DNA from: Roseomonas sp. KE2513
Lineage (GTDB): Bacteria > Pseudomonadota > Alphaproteobacteria > Acetobacterales > Acetobacteraceae
Direction: 5' to 3'
Assembly (NCBI RefSeq): GCF_016107305.1
Contig: NZ_RCVR01000013.1
Coordinates: 96,814 to 160,813 of the forward strand
DNA length: 64,000 bases
In this document: piece by piece, positions 52,193-60,825 of the stretch
Layout of the letters: the number at the start of each line of letters is the position of its first letter
Position numbering within the stretch: the first letter of the stretch is position 1
Program-made: the position numbers and the translations under genes
Notes under the pieces: generated by a model
Databases searched by the model: none
Told to the model about the DNA's origin: nothing
The model's input: the letters and a program-made list of their open reading frames with translations, nothing else

Positions 52193-52221
52193 CCTATAGC
52201 AAAGCCGCGCGCGGGTGTCTC
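52193..52221 (-). promoter_or_regulatory. Predicted promoter of tRNA-Thr
   Basis: On the - strand CGAGAC, a 17-base spacer and CTATAG match CTTGAC-N17-CTATAT at 9 of 12 positions. It lies immediately before the tRNA, and the expected start falls within a few bases of its 5' end. Confidence 0.45.
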
Positions 52222-52279
52222 GGGGCAGCTTCGCTCCTTTGCCGCACCCTCGATTCCCGCTGAAAATCTGCTGGCGGCG

Positions 52280-52296
52280 TCCTATGTTCGATAGGA
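52280..52296. promoter_or_regulatory. Inverted repeat covering the uvrB ribosome binding site
   Basis: TCCTAT (52280-52285) and ATAGGA (52291-52296) flank GTTCG and end one base before the uvrB ATG. The AGGA of the putative ribosome binding site is inside the right arm. This could be a repressor operator or a small hairpin that masks initiation. It does not match the alphaproteobacterial LexA box GTTC-N7-GTTC. Confidence 0.4.
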
Positions 52297-52297
52297 C

Positions 52298-54541
52298 ATG
52301 GATACCCTGCCACCTGCCCTCTTCGCCCCCATTCGCCGGCCGGTGCCCGCCGGGGGCAAGCCTCTGAAGGTCGTCTCCCCCTACGAACCCGCGGGCGACC
52401 AGCCCCAGGCCATCGCGGATCTCGTTCAGGGCCTGAAGGACCGTGACGAGCGGGACCAGGTGCTGCTCGGCGTTACCGGCTCGGGCAAGACCTTCACCAT
52501 GGCCAAGGTGATCGAGTCGGTGCAGCGCCCCACGCTCATCCTGGCCCCCAACAAGACGCTGGCGGCGCAGCTCTATGGGGAGATGAAGTCCTTCTTTCCC
52601 GACAACGCGGTTGAGTACTTCGTTTCCTACTACGACTACTACCAACCGGAAGCCTATGTCCCTCGCACCGACACCTACATAGAGAAAGACGCCCAGATCA
52701 ACGAGCAGATCGACCGCATGCGCCACTCGGCCACGCAGTCCCTGCTCGAACGGCGGGACGTGGTCATCGTGGCCTCGGTCTCTTGCATCTACGGCATCGG
52801 CTCGGTCGAGACCTACGGCAACATGACCGTGAAGCTGGAACTGGGCGGGCACATCGCGCGCGAGCTGCTGCTGAAGGCCCTGGTCGAACTGCAGTACCGC
52901 CGCAACGACGCCGCCTTCCAGCGCGGCACCTTCCGCGTGCGCGGCGAGACCGTCGATATCTGGCCCTCCCACCTCGAAGACCGCGCCTGGCGAATCTCCC
53001 TTTTCGGGGACGAGGTGGACGGGCTGCGCGAGTTCGACCCACTGACGGGCGAGGTGGCGGGCGAGATGGAGCGCGTGGCGATCTACGCCAACAGCCACTA
53101 CGTCACGCCGCGTCCGACGCTCATCCAGGCCATCCGCGACATTAAGATCGAGTTGCGCGAGACGCTCGCCCGCCTGAATGCCGAGGGCAAGCTGCTGGAG
53201 GCCCAACGGCTGGAGCAGCGCACCACCTTTGACATCGAGATGATGGAGACGACGGGCGTCTGTAAGGGCATCGAGAACTACTCTCGCTACCTCTCCGGCC
53301 GCGGCCCCGGCCAGCCACCGCCGACCCTCTTCGAGTACCTGCCCGAGGGCGCGCTGCTGATCGTGGACGAGAGCCACGTCACCGTGCCGCAGATCGGCGG
53401 CATGGCGCGCGGTGACGCCGCCCGGAAGTCCGTGCTCGCCGATTTTGGCTTCCGTCTGCCCTCCTGCCTCGATAACCGCCCGCTGCGCTTCGAGGAGTGG
53501 GAGAGCTTCCGGCCCTCCAGCATCTTCGTCTCGGCCACCCCCGGCCCCTGGGAGATGGAGCGCAGCGGCGGCGTCTTCGCCGAGCAGGTGATCCGCCCGA
53601 CCGGCCTCATCGACCCGCCCGTCGAGATCCGCCCCGTGGAGCGCCAGGTGGACGACCTGCTGGCCGAGTGCCGCGACGTAATCGCCCAGGGCGGCCGCGT
53701 GCTGGCCACGACGCTGACCAAGCGCATGGCCGAGGACCTGACGGAGTACATGACGGAGACGGGCATCAAGGTCCGCTACCTCCACTCCGACGTGGACACG
53801 CTGGAGCGGATCGAGATCATCCGTGACCTTCGCCGCGGCGTCTTCGACGTGCTGGTGGGCATCAACCTCCTGCGCGAGGGGCTGGACATCCCGGAGTGCC
53901 GGATGGTCGCCATCCTCGACGCCGACAAGGAGGGCTTCCTCCGCTCCACCACCTCCCTCATTCAGACGATCGGCCGCGCAGCGCGCAACGCCGAGGGCCG
54001 CGTGATCCTCTACGCCGACCGCATGACCGACAGCATGCGCCGCGCCATCGAGGAGACCGACCGGCGCCGGGCGAAGCAGGTGGCCTACAACGAGGCGCAC
54101 GGCATCACGCCGCAGACGATCCGCCGCGACATCGCGGACGTGCTGCAATCGGTCTACGAGCAGGACTATGTGACGGTGGAGGCGGTGGAGGACGATGCGA
54201 GCGCCAACTTCATCGGCCACAACCTACGCGCCAGCATCGCCGAGCTGGAACGCCGGATGCGCACCGCCGCGGCCGACCTGGAGTTCGAGACCGCCGCCCG
54301 GCTGCGCGACGAGATCAAGCGGCTGGAGGCGCTGGAGTTGGGCCTGGACGCCCCGCCACCCTCCGGCACCGAGGCACGGGCTCCGGCCCGGGGCACCCCG
54401 GCAGCGCCGGGCTCGCCGAAGGGCCGGGCCAAGGGCGACTGGAAGCCCAAGCCCTTGGGTCCGGGGGGCGGTGGCTACGATCCCGACAAGCGCAGCACCC
54501 GCACGGCCTCGCGCGGGGCGCCGCGGCGCCGGGCCGGATAG
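52298..54541 (+). CDS. uvrB: Excinuclease ABC subunit UvrB
   Basis: DNA-damage verification helicase of nucleotide excision repair, 747 residues against about 673 in E. coli. Walker A GVTGSGKT is at 58-65 and the beta-hairpin that clamps DNA has [12 protein letters not shown] at 111-122. Helicase motifs continue to [20 protein letters not shown], and the C-terminal UVR domain has [20 protein letters not shown]. The extra ~70 C-terminal residues are Pro/Gly/Lys-rich and probably disordered. It is divergent from tRNA-Thr. Confidence 0.97.
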   Translation: MDTLPPALFAPIRRPVPAGGKPLKVVSPYEPAGDQPQAIADLVQGLKDRDERDQVLLGVTGSGKTFTMAKVIESVQRPTLILAPNKTLAAQLYGEMKSFFPDNAVEYFVSYYDYYQPEAYVPRTDTYIEKDAQINEQIDRMRHSATQSLLERRDVVIVASVSCIYGIGSVETYGNMTVKLELGGHIARELLLKALVELQYRRNDAAFQRGTFRVRGETVDIWPSHLEDRAWRISLFGDEVDGLREFDPLTGEVAGEMERVAIYANSHYVTPRPTLIQAIRDIKIELRETLARLNAEGKLLEAQRLEQRTTFDIEMMETTGVCKGIENYSRYLSGRGPGQPPPTLFEYLPEGALLIVDESHVTVPQIGGMARGDAARKSVLADFGFRLPSCLDNRPLRFEEWESFRPSSIFVSATPGPWEMERSGGVFAEQVIRPTGLIDPPVEIRPVERQVDDLLAECRDVIAQGGRVLATTLTKRMAEDLTEYMTETGIKVRYLHSDVDTLERIEIIRDLRRGVFDVLVGINLLREGLDIPECRMVAILDADKEGFLRSTTSLIQTIGRAARNAEGRVILYADRMTDSMRRAIEETDRRRAKQVAYNEAHGITPQTIRRDIADVLQSVYEQDYVTVEAVEDDASANFIGHNLRASIAELERRMRTAAADLEFETAARLRDEIKRLEALELGLDAPPPSGTEARAPARGTPAAPGSPKGRAKGDWKPKPLGPGGGGYDPDKRSTRTASRGAPRRRAG

Positions 54542-54655
54542 GTCCGCGCCGGACGAGACCCTGGGTAGGCCAAAGGGGTTGCCATAAAGTACCCGCCCGG
54601 CCCTATGAGGAGGGCGCGACCCCTGGTCGCCTCCCCTTCCTCATGAGGCCTCCCG

Positions 54656-55447
54656 ATGGCGGGTCCGGACCGCACCATCAGCGTTCTGAAGCTCTTCACG
54701 CTGGAGAGTCCGGCCTGGACCGTGGAGCGGGCGGCGGCGGCGCTTGGCGTCTCTGCTAGCAGCGCCTATCGCTACGTCGCCGTTCTGACCGAAGCCGGGC
54801 TGCTGACGTCCGCCGGTGGCGGTGCCTACGTTCTTGGCCCCGCCTTCATCCAGTACGACCGCCAGATCCAGTTGACCGATCCGCTGCTGCAGGTCGCCCG
54901 CCCCGTGATGGAGGAGATCCTCCGCTTCGCGCCCCTCGGCAGCACGGTGCTGCTCTGCCGCCTATTCGGGGAGACGGTCCTCTGCATCCATCAGGTGGCC
55001 GGGCGCATGGCCGGTGACCCCGTAAGCTACGAGCGTGGGCGGCCGATGCCCCTGTTCAAAGGAGCCACATCTAAGGCGATCCTCGCCTGGCTCCCCTCGC
55101 GCGACCTGCGGCGCATCTTCGAGGCGCATCGGGCCGAGATTGCCGCCAGCGGCCTTGGGCGCGACTGGCCTTCCTTCCGCGCCAGCCTCGTGCGCATCCG
55201 CCGGGCAGGCCATGAGGTAAGCCGGGGCGAGTTGGACTCCGGCCGTATCGGCGTCGCCGTGCCCATTCTTGATGACAGCCGGCGCGCGCTCGGCAGCCTC
55301 AGCTACGTGATCGCCGCGCGGGAAAGTGCCTCGGTCCCCCGCTTGGTTCCCCTGCTGACAGCCGCTGCCCGGGGGATCGAAGGTGGGCTGGCAGGAGCGG
55401 TGGAGCACAAGCTCCAAGAGGCACCCGAACATACATTTTTATCATAA
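54656..55447 (+). CDS. IclR family transcriptional regulator
   Basis: A 263-residue regulator. The N-terminal winged helix-turn-helix contains WTVERAAAALGVSASSAYRY, and the C-terminal effector domain includes RGRPMPLFKGATSKAILAWL and the conserved GRIGVAVPI region. GAGG lies 7 bases before the ATG. It directly precedes, on the same strand, an extradiol-type dioxygenase and an MhpA-like hydroxylase. IclR proteins commonly control aromatic catabolism, so it is the likely regulator of these two genes. Confidence 0.9.
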   Translation: MAGPDRTISVLKLFTLESPAWTVERAAAALGVSASSAYRYVAVLTEAGLLTSAGGGAYVLGPAFIQYDRQIQLTDPLLQVARPVMEEILRFAPLGSTVLLCRLFGETVLCIHQVAGRMAGDPVSYERGRPMPLFKGATSKAILAWLPSRDLRRIFEAHRAEIAASGLGRDWPSFRASLVRIRRAGHEVSRGELDSGRIGVAVPILDDSRRALGSLSYVIAARESASVPRLVPLLTAAARGIEGGLAGAVEHKLQEAPEHTFLS

Positions 55448-55449
55448 TA

Positions 55450-55490
55450 AGAGAAATTCGCCTTGTTATGGCTTGAGCTATTCTCTAATC
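55450..55490 (+). promoter_or_regulatory. AT-rich promoter/operator candidate before the dioxygenase gene
   Basis: A locally AT-rich stretch in the 70-base gap. CTTGTT (55462-55467), 17 bases, CTAATC (55485-55490) is a partial match to the alphaproteobacterial promoter. AGAGAA (55450-55455) and TTCTCT (55481-55486) form an inverted repeat, with the right half overlapping the -10. This would suit IclR-type control. Confidence 0.4.
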
Positions 55491-55517
55491 CTGTGAACAG
55501 GAGAGGAGTTGGTTCAT

Positions 55518-56348
55518 ATGTCCACGGCTGTCGGCGCAGGCGCCTACCTTCACCACATGCAACTGCTGAGCAGTGACCCCGGACGGCTCGCCGGCTTCTA
55601 CGCGGACGCCATGGACATGGCCGCACGGCCTATCGAGGGCGGCTGGATCGCCGAGGGACCGGGCCGGCAGGTTCTCTTTGCCGAGGGGCCGGACAAGGGG
55701 CTCGGCTACGCCGCCTTCGCCTGCCGCGACACGGAGGGGCTGGCCGCCATCCGGGCGCGGGCGGAGACGCGGGGCGCGGCCATTCTCTCCTCCCCCAGTC
55801 CCCTCTTCGGCGCCGAGGCCTTCGGGGTGCGAGACCCCGATGGCAACCTCATCCTCTTTGGGATGAGCGGGGGCGAAGTGCGACGGCCTGGCCTGCGTGC
55901 GCCCCTGCAGCACCTGACTCTCGCCACCCATGACCCGGAGGCGATCGAGGCCTTCTACACCGGCACGCTCGGTTTCCTGACGAGCGACTACGTGCGGAAC
56001 GAGACCGGCGCGGTGCAGACCTGCTGGATGCGCTCGAACCACGAGCACCACACCCTCGCCTGCTTCCGCCACAGCCGCCGGGGCATCGACCACCACAGCT
56101 ACGAGGCCGGTGACTGGGCTCTCATCAAGGACTGGTGCGACCGGATGGGCGATCGCCGCATCCGCATCATCTGGGGCCCTGGCCGGCATGGTCCGGGGAA
56201 CAACATCTTCATCTTTATCGAGGATCCGGACGGCAACTGGATCGAGATCAGCGCGGAGCTGGAGGTGATGCGCGACCGCGCACCGATGGACTGGCCGCAC
56301 GAGGAGCACAGCCTCAATTCCTGGGGCCGCGGAATCCTTAGAAGCTGA
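55518..56348 (+). CDS. VOC superfamily type I extradiol dioxygenase-like protein
   Basis: Predicted ring-cleavage dioxygenase for a catechol-type substrate, 276 residues in two VOC domains (about 8-118 and 130-250). Probable Fe(II) ligands in the C-terminal domain are H132 (QHLTLATHD), H192 or H193 (DHHSYE) and E243 (WIEISAE), and the conserved GRHGPGNN loop is at 222-229. ATG at 55518 is preceded by GAGAGGAG. It lies between the IclR gene and the FAD hydroxylase gene, 23 bases from the latter, as expected for sequential hydroxylation and ring opening. Confidence 0.85.
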   Translation: MSTAVGAGAYLHHMQLLSSDPGRLAGFYADAMDMAARPIEGGWIAEGPGRQVLFAEGPDKGLGYAAFACRDTEGLAAIRARAETRGAAILSSPSPLFGAEAFGVRDPDGNLILFGMSGGEVRRPGLRAPLQHLTLATHDPEAIEAFYTGTLGFLTSDYVRNETGAVQTCWMRSNHEHHTLACFRHSRRGIDHHSYEAGDWALIKDWCDRMGDRRIRIIWGPGRHGPGNNIFIFIEDPDGNWIEISAELEVMRDRAPMDWPHEEHSLNSWGRGILRS

Positions 56349-56371
56349 CCGGCAAGGTGGAGGGAACGGCG

Positions 56372-58015
56372 ATGGAGGCGGTGCGGCATTACCCCGTCGC
56401 GGTGATCGGCGCGGGCCCGATCGGGCTGACGCTGGTGAACCTGCTCGGGCGCTTCGGCATCGCGGTGCTGCTGGTGGAGCGCAATCCAACGACCGTGCAG
56501 GAGCCGCGCGCGGTTTCCATCGACGACGAATCGCTGCGGACGATGCAGGCCGCGGGCGTGGTGGAGACGGTGCTCGGCGGCGTCGTAGCCGGCTACGGCT
56601 CCCACTACTACACGCGCCGCCGTACCCGCTTCGCGCGGGTGGAGCCCACAGGCCAGCCCTACGGCTATCCCCGCCGGAACGCCTTCCGCCAGCCGGTGCT
56701 GGAGGGCCAGCTTCGCGAGGCCCTCGGCCGCTTCCCCCATGTGGAGGCGCGCTTCGGCTGGAAGCTTCTCGACTACGCGCAGGACGAGGCGCGGGTCACC
56801 CTCTCACTGGAGGGGCCGGACGGCGCGCGGCAGGACGTGACCTGCGACTACCTGGTCGGCTGCGACGGCGCCGCGAGCCGCGTGCGGGAGGTCCAGGGCG
56901 TGGGGCTCGAGGGCACGACCTTCGACGAGCGCTGGCTCATCCTCGATCTCGAAAACAACGAGAACACCACGAAGCACACCGAAGTCTTCTGCGACCGCCA
57001 CCGGCCCTGCATCACCCTGCCCGGCCCCGACCGCACGCGCCGCTTCGAGTTCAAGCTGCTGCCGGGCGAGACCGATGCGGACCTGCTGGCGCCAGAGATG
57101 GTGGAGCGCCTTCTCCGCACCCACGGCGCCGACCCGCGGGCGACGCTCCGGCGAAAGGTGGTCTACCGCTTCCACGCGCGGGTCGCGCCGCGCTGGTCCT
57201 TCGGCCGCGTCTTCCTAGCGGGAGACGCCGCGCACCTCACGCCGCCCTTCGCGGGCCAGGGGATGAACAGCGGAATCCGAGACGCGCAGAACCTCGCCTG
57301 GAAAATGGCCGCGGTGCTGGAAGGACGGCTCGGCCCGGGCCTGCTCGACAGCTACGAGCGGGAGCGCAAGGACCATATCTGGCAGATGGTTCGGCTGGCT
57401 CTCCGCATGGGGCAGGTGATGGCCCCACGCAGCTGGCTGCACGGCGCCCTGACGCAGGGCGCCTTCCTCGCGCTGAACATCTGGCCGCCGGCGCGCGATT
57501 ACGTGGCACAGATGCGCTACAAGCCGCCGCCGCGCTTCCACGAAGGCTTCCTGCTGCCGGACGGGCGCGGCCGCGCCTCCCTCATCGGCCGGCTTCTGCC
57601 CCAACCGCGGGTGCGTCGCCCCGATGGCAGCGAGGTGCTGCTGGACGAGGTGCTGGGCAACCGCTTCGCCCTGCTCGCACGGGCCGACGATCCGGCCGCC
57701 CTGGCAAATCTCAACCAGCCCCTCTGGGAGCGGCTCGGGGCCGTGCGGCTGGTCGTGACGCCGGGTGCGACCGACTCCCCTGGCACAGTGTCGGAGCCGG
57801 CGGGCGAAGCGGGCAACGGCTTCCGCGCGGCCCTCGCCCCCTATGCCGGCTGTGCCCTGCTGCTACGGCCGGACCACTACGTCGCGGCCAGCATTCCACT
57901 TGTCGATTCAAAGAGCGCGGTGCTTGCCGTGGAGGCCCTGCTGGCGGCCACCGGCAAGGCGGCACCAGTTCATGCGGGCATTCTGACCACTATTTCTGAG
58001 AACGCGCCGGGTTGA
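56372..58015 (+). CDS. FAD-dependent aromatic hydroxylase, MhpA-like 3-(3-hydroxyphenyl)propanoate hydroxylase family
   Basis: Class A flavoprotein monooxygenase of 547 residues. The FAD Rossmann motif GAGPIG is at 13-18, the DG motif (LVGCDGAASRVRE) at 165-166, and the GD motif (VFLAGDAAHLTPPFAGQGMN) at 284-285. The C-terminal thioredoxin-like domain (about 420-547) is typical of the MhpA/phenol hydroxylase group. ATG at 56372 follows GGAGGG; a GTG at 56357 lies before that site. The substrate is probably a phenolic acid hydroxylated to a catechol for the neighbouring dioxygenase. The exact compound is unknown. Confidence 0.87.
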   Translation: MEAVRHYPVAVIGAGPIGLTLVNLLGRFGIAVLLVERNPTTVQEPRAVSIDDESLRTMQAAGVVETVLGGVVAGYGSHYYTRRRTRFARVEPTGQPYGYPRRNAFRQPVLEGQLREALGRFPHVEARFGWKLLDYAQDEARVTLSLEGPDGARQDVTCDYLVGCDGAASRVREVQGVGLEGTTFDERWLILDLENNENTTKHTEVFCDRHRPCITLPGPDRTRRFEFKLLPGETDADLLAPEMVERLLRTHGADPRATLRRKVVYRFHARVAPRWSFGRVFLAGDAAHLTPPFAGQGMNSGIRDAQNLAWKMAAVLEGRLGPGLLDSYERERKDHIWQMVRLALRMGQVMAPRSWLHGALTQGAFLALNIWPPARDYVAQMRYKPPPRFHEGFLLPDGRGRASLIGRLLPQPRVRRPDGSEVLLDEVLGNRFALLARADDPAALANLNQPLWERLGAVRLVVTPGATDSPGTVSEPAGEAGNGFRAALAPYAGCALLLRPDHYVAASIPLVDSKSAVLAVEALLAATGKAAPVHAGILTTISENAPG

Positions 58016-58154
58016 ACATCGCCCGACAATATCCCCACGCAAAGCGGCACAATCGTAACGGATAAGGAGCATGTAATGTCGTTAAACTTTACGAAATACT
58101 CATCACGGCCGTAGATCAAATGTCCATCTTTCTGATCCAACATACACTTTTGTT

Positions 58155-58170
58155 TGGTGCGTTTTTTGCT
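58155..58170 (+). promoter_or_regulatory. Sigma-54-type -24/-12 promoter element
   Basis: TGGTGCGTTTTTTGCT has GG (58156-58157) and GC (58168-58169) separated by exactly 10 bases, as required for RpoN, and matches TGGCAC-N5-TTGCW except at two positions. It lies in a relatively AT-rich gap upstream of the PEP-CTERM esterase. A start near 58181 is expected. Confidence 0.5.
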
Positions 58171-58237
58171 CGGTGAATATTAGGCGAGAAAGCCTCGGAC
58201 CACGAACGTGGCCGTCCTCATCGGGAGACGTTCCATC

Positions 58238-59146
58238 TTGAGACCGTTCATCAAAGCGGCCGCCTTCGCGGTTCTGGGCAGCATTGCCCTGACCTCGATG
58301 GCGCAGGCCGCCACCTTCACCAGCCTTTACGTGTTCGGTGACAGCTATTCCGACACGGGCGCTTACATCCCGCTGACCAACGGCTCGACGGCCACCGGAT
58401 ATCTCGCGCAGAACTACGGCATTCCCCTGACGACGCCTCGGAATGCCAGTCCCGGCACGAGCGGCATCAACTTCGCCCAGAGCGGCGCCCGCGTGGATGT
58501 CGGCCCGACAGCACCCGCCACTCAGCCGCAAAGCCTCACCCAGCAGGTCGCGAGCTTCCAGGGCCTCGTGAACTCGGGGGCGGCATCATTCAACCCGTCC
58601 TCAAGCCTCTTCTTCCTCGCCGGCGGCCTGAACGACCATACCCGCGCCACGCAGGCATCCATCGCGCAGGCCACGACGAACCAGGTGTCGACGCTCTACT
58701 CGCTCGGCGCCCGCTACTTCGAGATCGCGTTGCTGCCGGCGGGCATCCCCGCGTTCACGGACAGCGCCAACTTCCTCAACCCCGTCTACACGGCGCTCGT
58801 CCCGCAGTTGCAGGCGCAATTCTCGGACGCGGTGATCCGCCTGAGCAACTGGGGCGCCTACTACGACGACATCCTGAACAACCCCGGCCGCTACGGGATC
58901 ACGAACACGACCGACGCCTGCCAGAGCGGGTTCGGCGCGAATGCGACCGTCTGCGCTACGCCCAACAGCTACTTCTATTTCGTCTCGGCACATCCCTCCG
59001 ATGCCGCTCACCGCATCGTCGGAGACCGGCTCTACCAGGAGGCGCTCGCCCTCCCGACGGTCACCGTGCCCGAGCCCGCCTCGCTGGCGCTGTTCGGCGT
59101 CGGCCTGGCCGGCCTCGGGCTGGTGCGCCGCAAGCGGGCGGCCTGA
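58238..59146 (+). CDS. GDSL/SGNH-type esterase with PEP-CTERM sorting signal
   Basis: Secreted hydrolase of 302 residues: signal peptide (FIKAAAFAVLGSIALTSMAQA, residues 4-24), then the nucleophile block FGDSYSDTG with S36, and a D-x2-H pair (D255, H258 in HPSDAAH). The C-terminal PEP-CTERM tail has VPEPASLALFGVGLAGLGLV then RRKR. The tail implies processing by an exosortase encoded elsewhere and a role at the cell surface or in exopolysaccharide. TTG at 58238 was chosen (GGGAG 11 bases upstream); GTG at 58208 is an alternative that adds 10 residues. Preceded by a sigma-54-like element. Confidence 0.88.
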   Translation: MRPFIKAAAFAVLGSIALTSMAQAATFTSLYVFGDSYSDTGAYIPLTNGSTATGYLAQNYGIPLTTPRNASPGTSGINFAQSGARVDVGPTAPATQPQSLTQQVASFQGLVNSGAASFNPSSSLFFLAGGLNDHTRATQASIAQATTNQVSTLYSLGARYFEIALLPAGIPAFTDSANFLNPVYTALVPQLQAQFSDAVIRLSNWGAYYDDILNNPGRYGITNTTDACQSGFGANATVCATPNSYFYFVSAHPSDAAHRIVGDRLYQEALALPTVTVPEPASLALFGVGLAGLGLVRRKRAA

Positions 59147-59155
59147 ACCCGCGCG

Positions 59156-59181
59156 CCGCCGCCCCCCCCACAGGGCGGCGG
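59156..59181. terminator. Hairpin between convergent genes
   Basis: CCGCCGCCC (59156-59164) and GGGCGGCGG (59173-59181) form a perfect 9-bp stem with an 8-base C-rich loop, just after the esterase stop and before the convergent secreted-protein gene end. There is no T-run. Confidence 0.45.
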
Positions 59182-59195
59182 TCAACGGGTGGCGC

Positions 59196-59711
59196 TCAGG
59201 GACCGCGGCGTCCGCCCGGCGCCGCCTGTGCGGGTGTCGCCGCGCCGCCAGCCCGCTCGGGCAGCCAGGCGTCGGTCCAGCCCGTCTCCGGCTGGGTGCC
59301 CGCGGTCTGCACCTGCGTCGCACCCGGGCCGGCGCGACTGACGACGGTGATAGGCAGCACGCCTGGCAGGGTCCGGCAGTTCGGTGCAGGTCCACTAGGG
59401 GCAACTGCGCCAGATTGCAGCGCGATTCGGCGATGAAGATCCTCCAGCGTGCGGCAGAACAGCGCGCCGGGCTCAAGGCGGGGACCGGTGGCCGTGAGGC
59501 GTGGCGGCGGCGGGGCGACGGCCCGCTCCCGGGCTGCGCCACCCCCGCCCATGCCCATTCCCGGGCCACCCATCATGCCGCCGCCCATTCCGCCCCCGAC
59601 CATGCCGGCCCCCGGGCCGCCGGGGGAGCCAAGCTGGGCCGCGGCCGGTTCGGCGAGGAGCAACGCGGCGGTGCAGAGCACCGCGATTGAACCCGGCAGG
59701 CGCATGTCCAT
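59196..59711 (-). CDS. Secreted Gly/Met-rich protein, hypothetical
   Basis: A 171-residue protein with a signal peptide (LPGSIAVLCTAALLLAEPAA, cleavage near AAAQ). A Gly/Met repeat tract follows at about 32-57 (pattern GGGM/GGMM/GMGMGG), then a globular part with two cysteines (LFCRTLEDLHRRI and NCRTLPGVLP). ATG at 59711 has GGAGG 6 bases upstream on the - strand; nearby in-frame ATGs at 59717 and 59705 fit less well. No family is recognised. Met-rich tracts can bind copper, but nothing here proves that. Confidence 0.6.
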   Translation of the reverse strand: MDMRLPGSIAVLCTAALLLAEPAAAQLGSPGGPGAGMVGGGMGGGMMGGPGMGMGGGGAARERAVAPPPPRLTATGPRLEPGALFCRTLEDLHRRIALQSGAVAPSGPAPNCRTLPGVLPITVVSRAGPGATQVQTAGTQPETGWTDAWLPERAGGAATPAQAAPGGRRGP

Positions 59712-59913
59712 CCCCATCCTCCGACCAGGAGATTAGCGGGTTCGACCCGCACGCGGCAGAGGCCGCGGTGTTGCGCCGGAGGAAATGCCGGCGCGAATGG
59801 CCGGTGATTGCCGGCCACGGTCGCAAGAAGCTTGCGCGCGGCCAGGCCGAGGCTGCAACCCGCCGCCTCCACCTGCTTTGTAGCCGCAGCGCAGGCAAGC
59901 GCAGGGCGGGTGC

Positions 59914-60807
59914 ATGTTCGGTAGAGCCTGGAAGCTCATCAAGGACGCCATCTCGGGCTTCGTGGAGCACGAGGCCATGACGCGGGGGGCCGCGATCGCC
60001 TGCTATACCCTCTTCTCGATCGCGCCCCTGCTCGTCGTCTCCGTCGCGATCGCCGGCTTCTTCTTCGGGCGGGACACGGTGAGTGAGGCGGTTTCGGGCC
60101 AGCTCACGGGCCTCGTCGGGGTTCAGGGCGGCCAGGCCATCGAAGCGATGATGAAGGGCAGCTCGCACGACACGGGCAGCAAGGGCATCGCCGCCCTGAT
60201 CGGAACCGGCATCCTGCTCGTCACCGCCTCCGGCGTCTTCGCGGAGCTGCAGGGGGCGCTGAACGTCATCTGGCAGGCGGAGGCCAAGCCGGTATCGGTC
60301 GGTGCCCTCGTCCGGGCGCGCGCGCTCTCGATCGGCCTCGTGGGCGCGACCGGCTTCCTGTTGCTCGTCTCCCTTCTCGTCAGCGCCGTGCTCTCTGCCT
60401 TCGGAGGCTGGATCACCGGCTTCCTGCCCGTGCTGGAGATCCTGCTGAAGATCGTAAACTTCTTCGTCAGCATCGGGCTCGTCGCGGTGCTGTTCGGGGC
60501 GATCTACAAGATTCTGCCGGACCGGCACCTCACCTGGCGGGACGTGGCGGTAGGGGCCCTGATCACCTCTTTCCTCTTCACCGTCGGTAAGACCGTGATC
60601 GGCTGGTACATCGGCGGCAGTGGCATGGCCGAGAGCTACGGCGCCGCCGGGGCGCTCGTCGTGGTGCTCATCTGGGTCTACTACTCCGCGCAGGTCTTCC
60701 TGCTGGGGGCAGAGTTCACCCGCGCCTGGGCGGCGCGGGAGGGCGGCTGGCGCGGGGCTCTCCCGCTCCGCAGCGCCCCCGCGCCGATCGGGGCCGACGC
60801 GCCCTGA
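59914..60807 (+). CDS. YihY/virulence factor BrkB family membrane protein
   Basis: A 297-residue inner-membrane protein with about six hydrophobic helices. Conserved family segments are MTRGAAIACYTLFSIAPLLV, GVFAELQGALNVIWQAE, ITSFLFTVGKTVIGWYIG and ALVVVLIWVYYSAQVFLLGAEF. The family was once annotated as ribonuclease BN; that is no longer accepted and its function is unclear. It is convergent with the hydroxyacid dehydrogenase gene. Confidence 0.92.
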   Translation: MFGRAWKLIKDAISGFVEHEAMTRGAAIACYTLFSIAPLLVVSVAIAGFFFGRDTVSEAVSGQLTGLVGVQGGQAIEAMMKGSSHDTGSKGIAALIGTGILLVTASGVFAELQGALNVIWQAEAKPVSVGALVRARALSIGLVGATGFLLLVSLLVSAVLSAFGGWITGFLPVLEILLKIVNFFVSIGLVAVLFGAIYKILPDRHLTWRDVAVGALITSFLFTVGKTVIGWYIGGSGMAESYGAAGALVVVLIWVYYSAQVFLLGAEFTRAWAAREGGWRGALPLRSAPAPIGADAP

Positions 60808-60825
60808 CGGGCGCCGCCGCTTTCC

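Noticed and set aside
59914..60807. Ribonuclease BN as a name for the YihY-family protein
   Set aside because: That older annotation came from a misassignment; the protein is a multi-span membrane protein without nuclease motifs.
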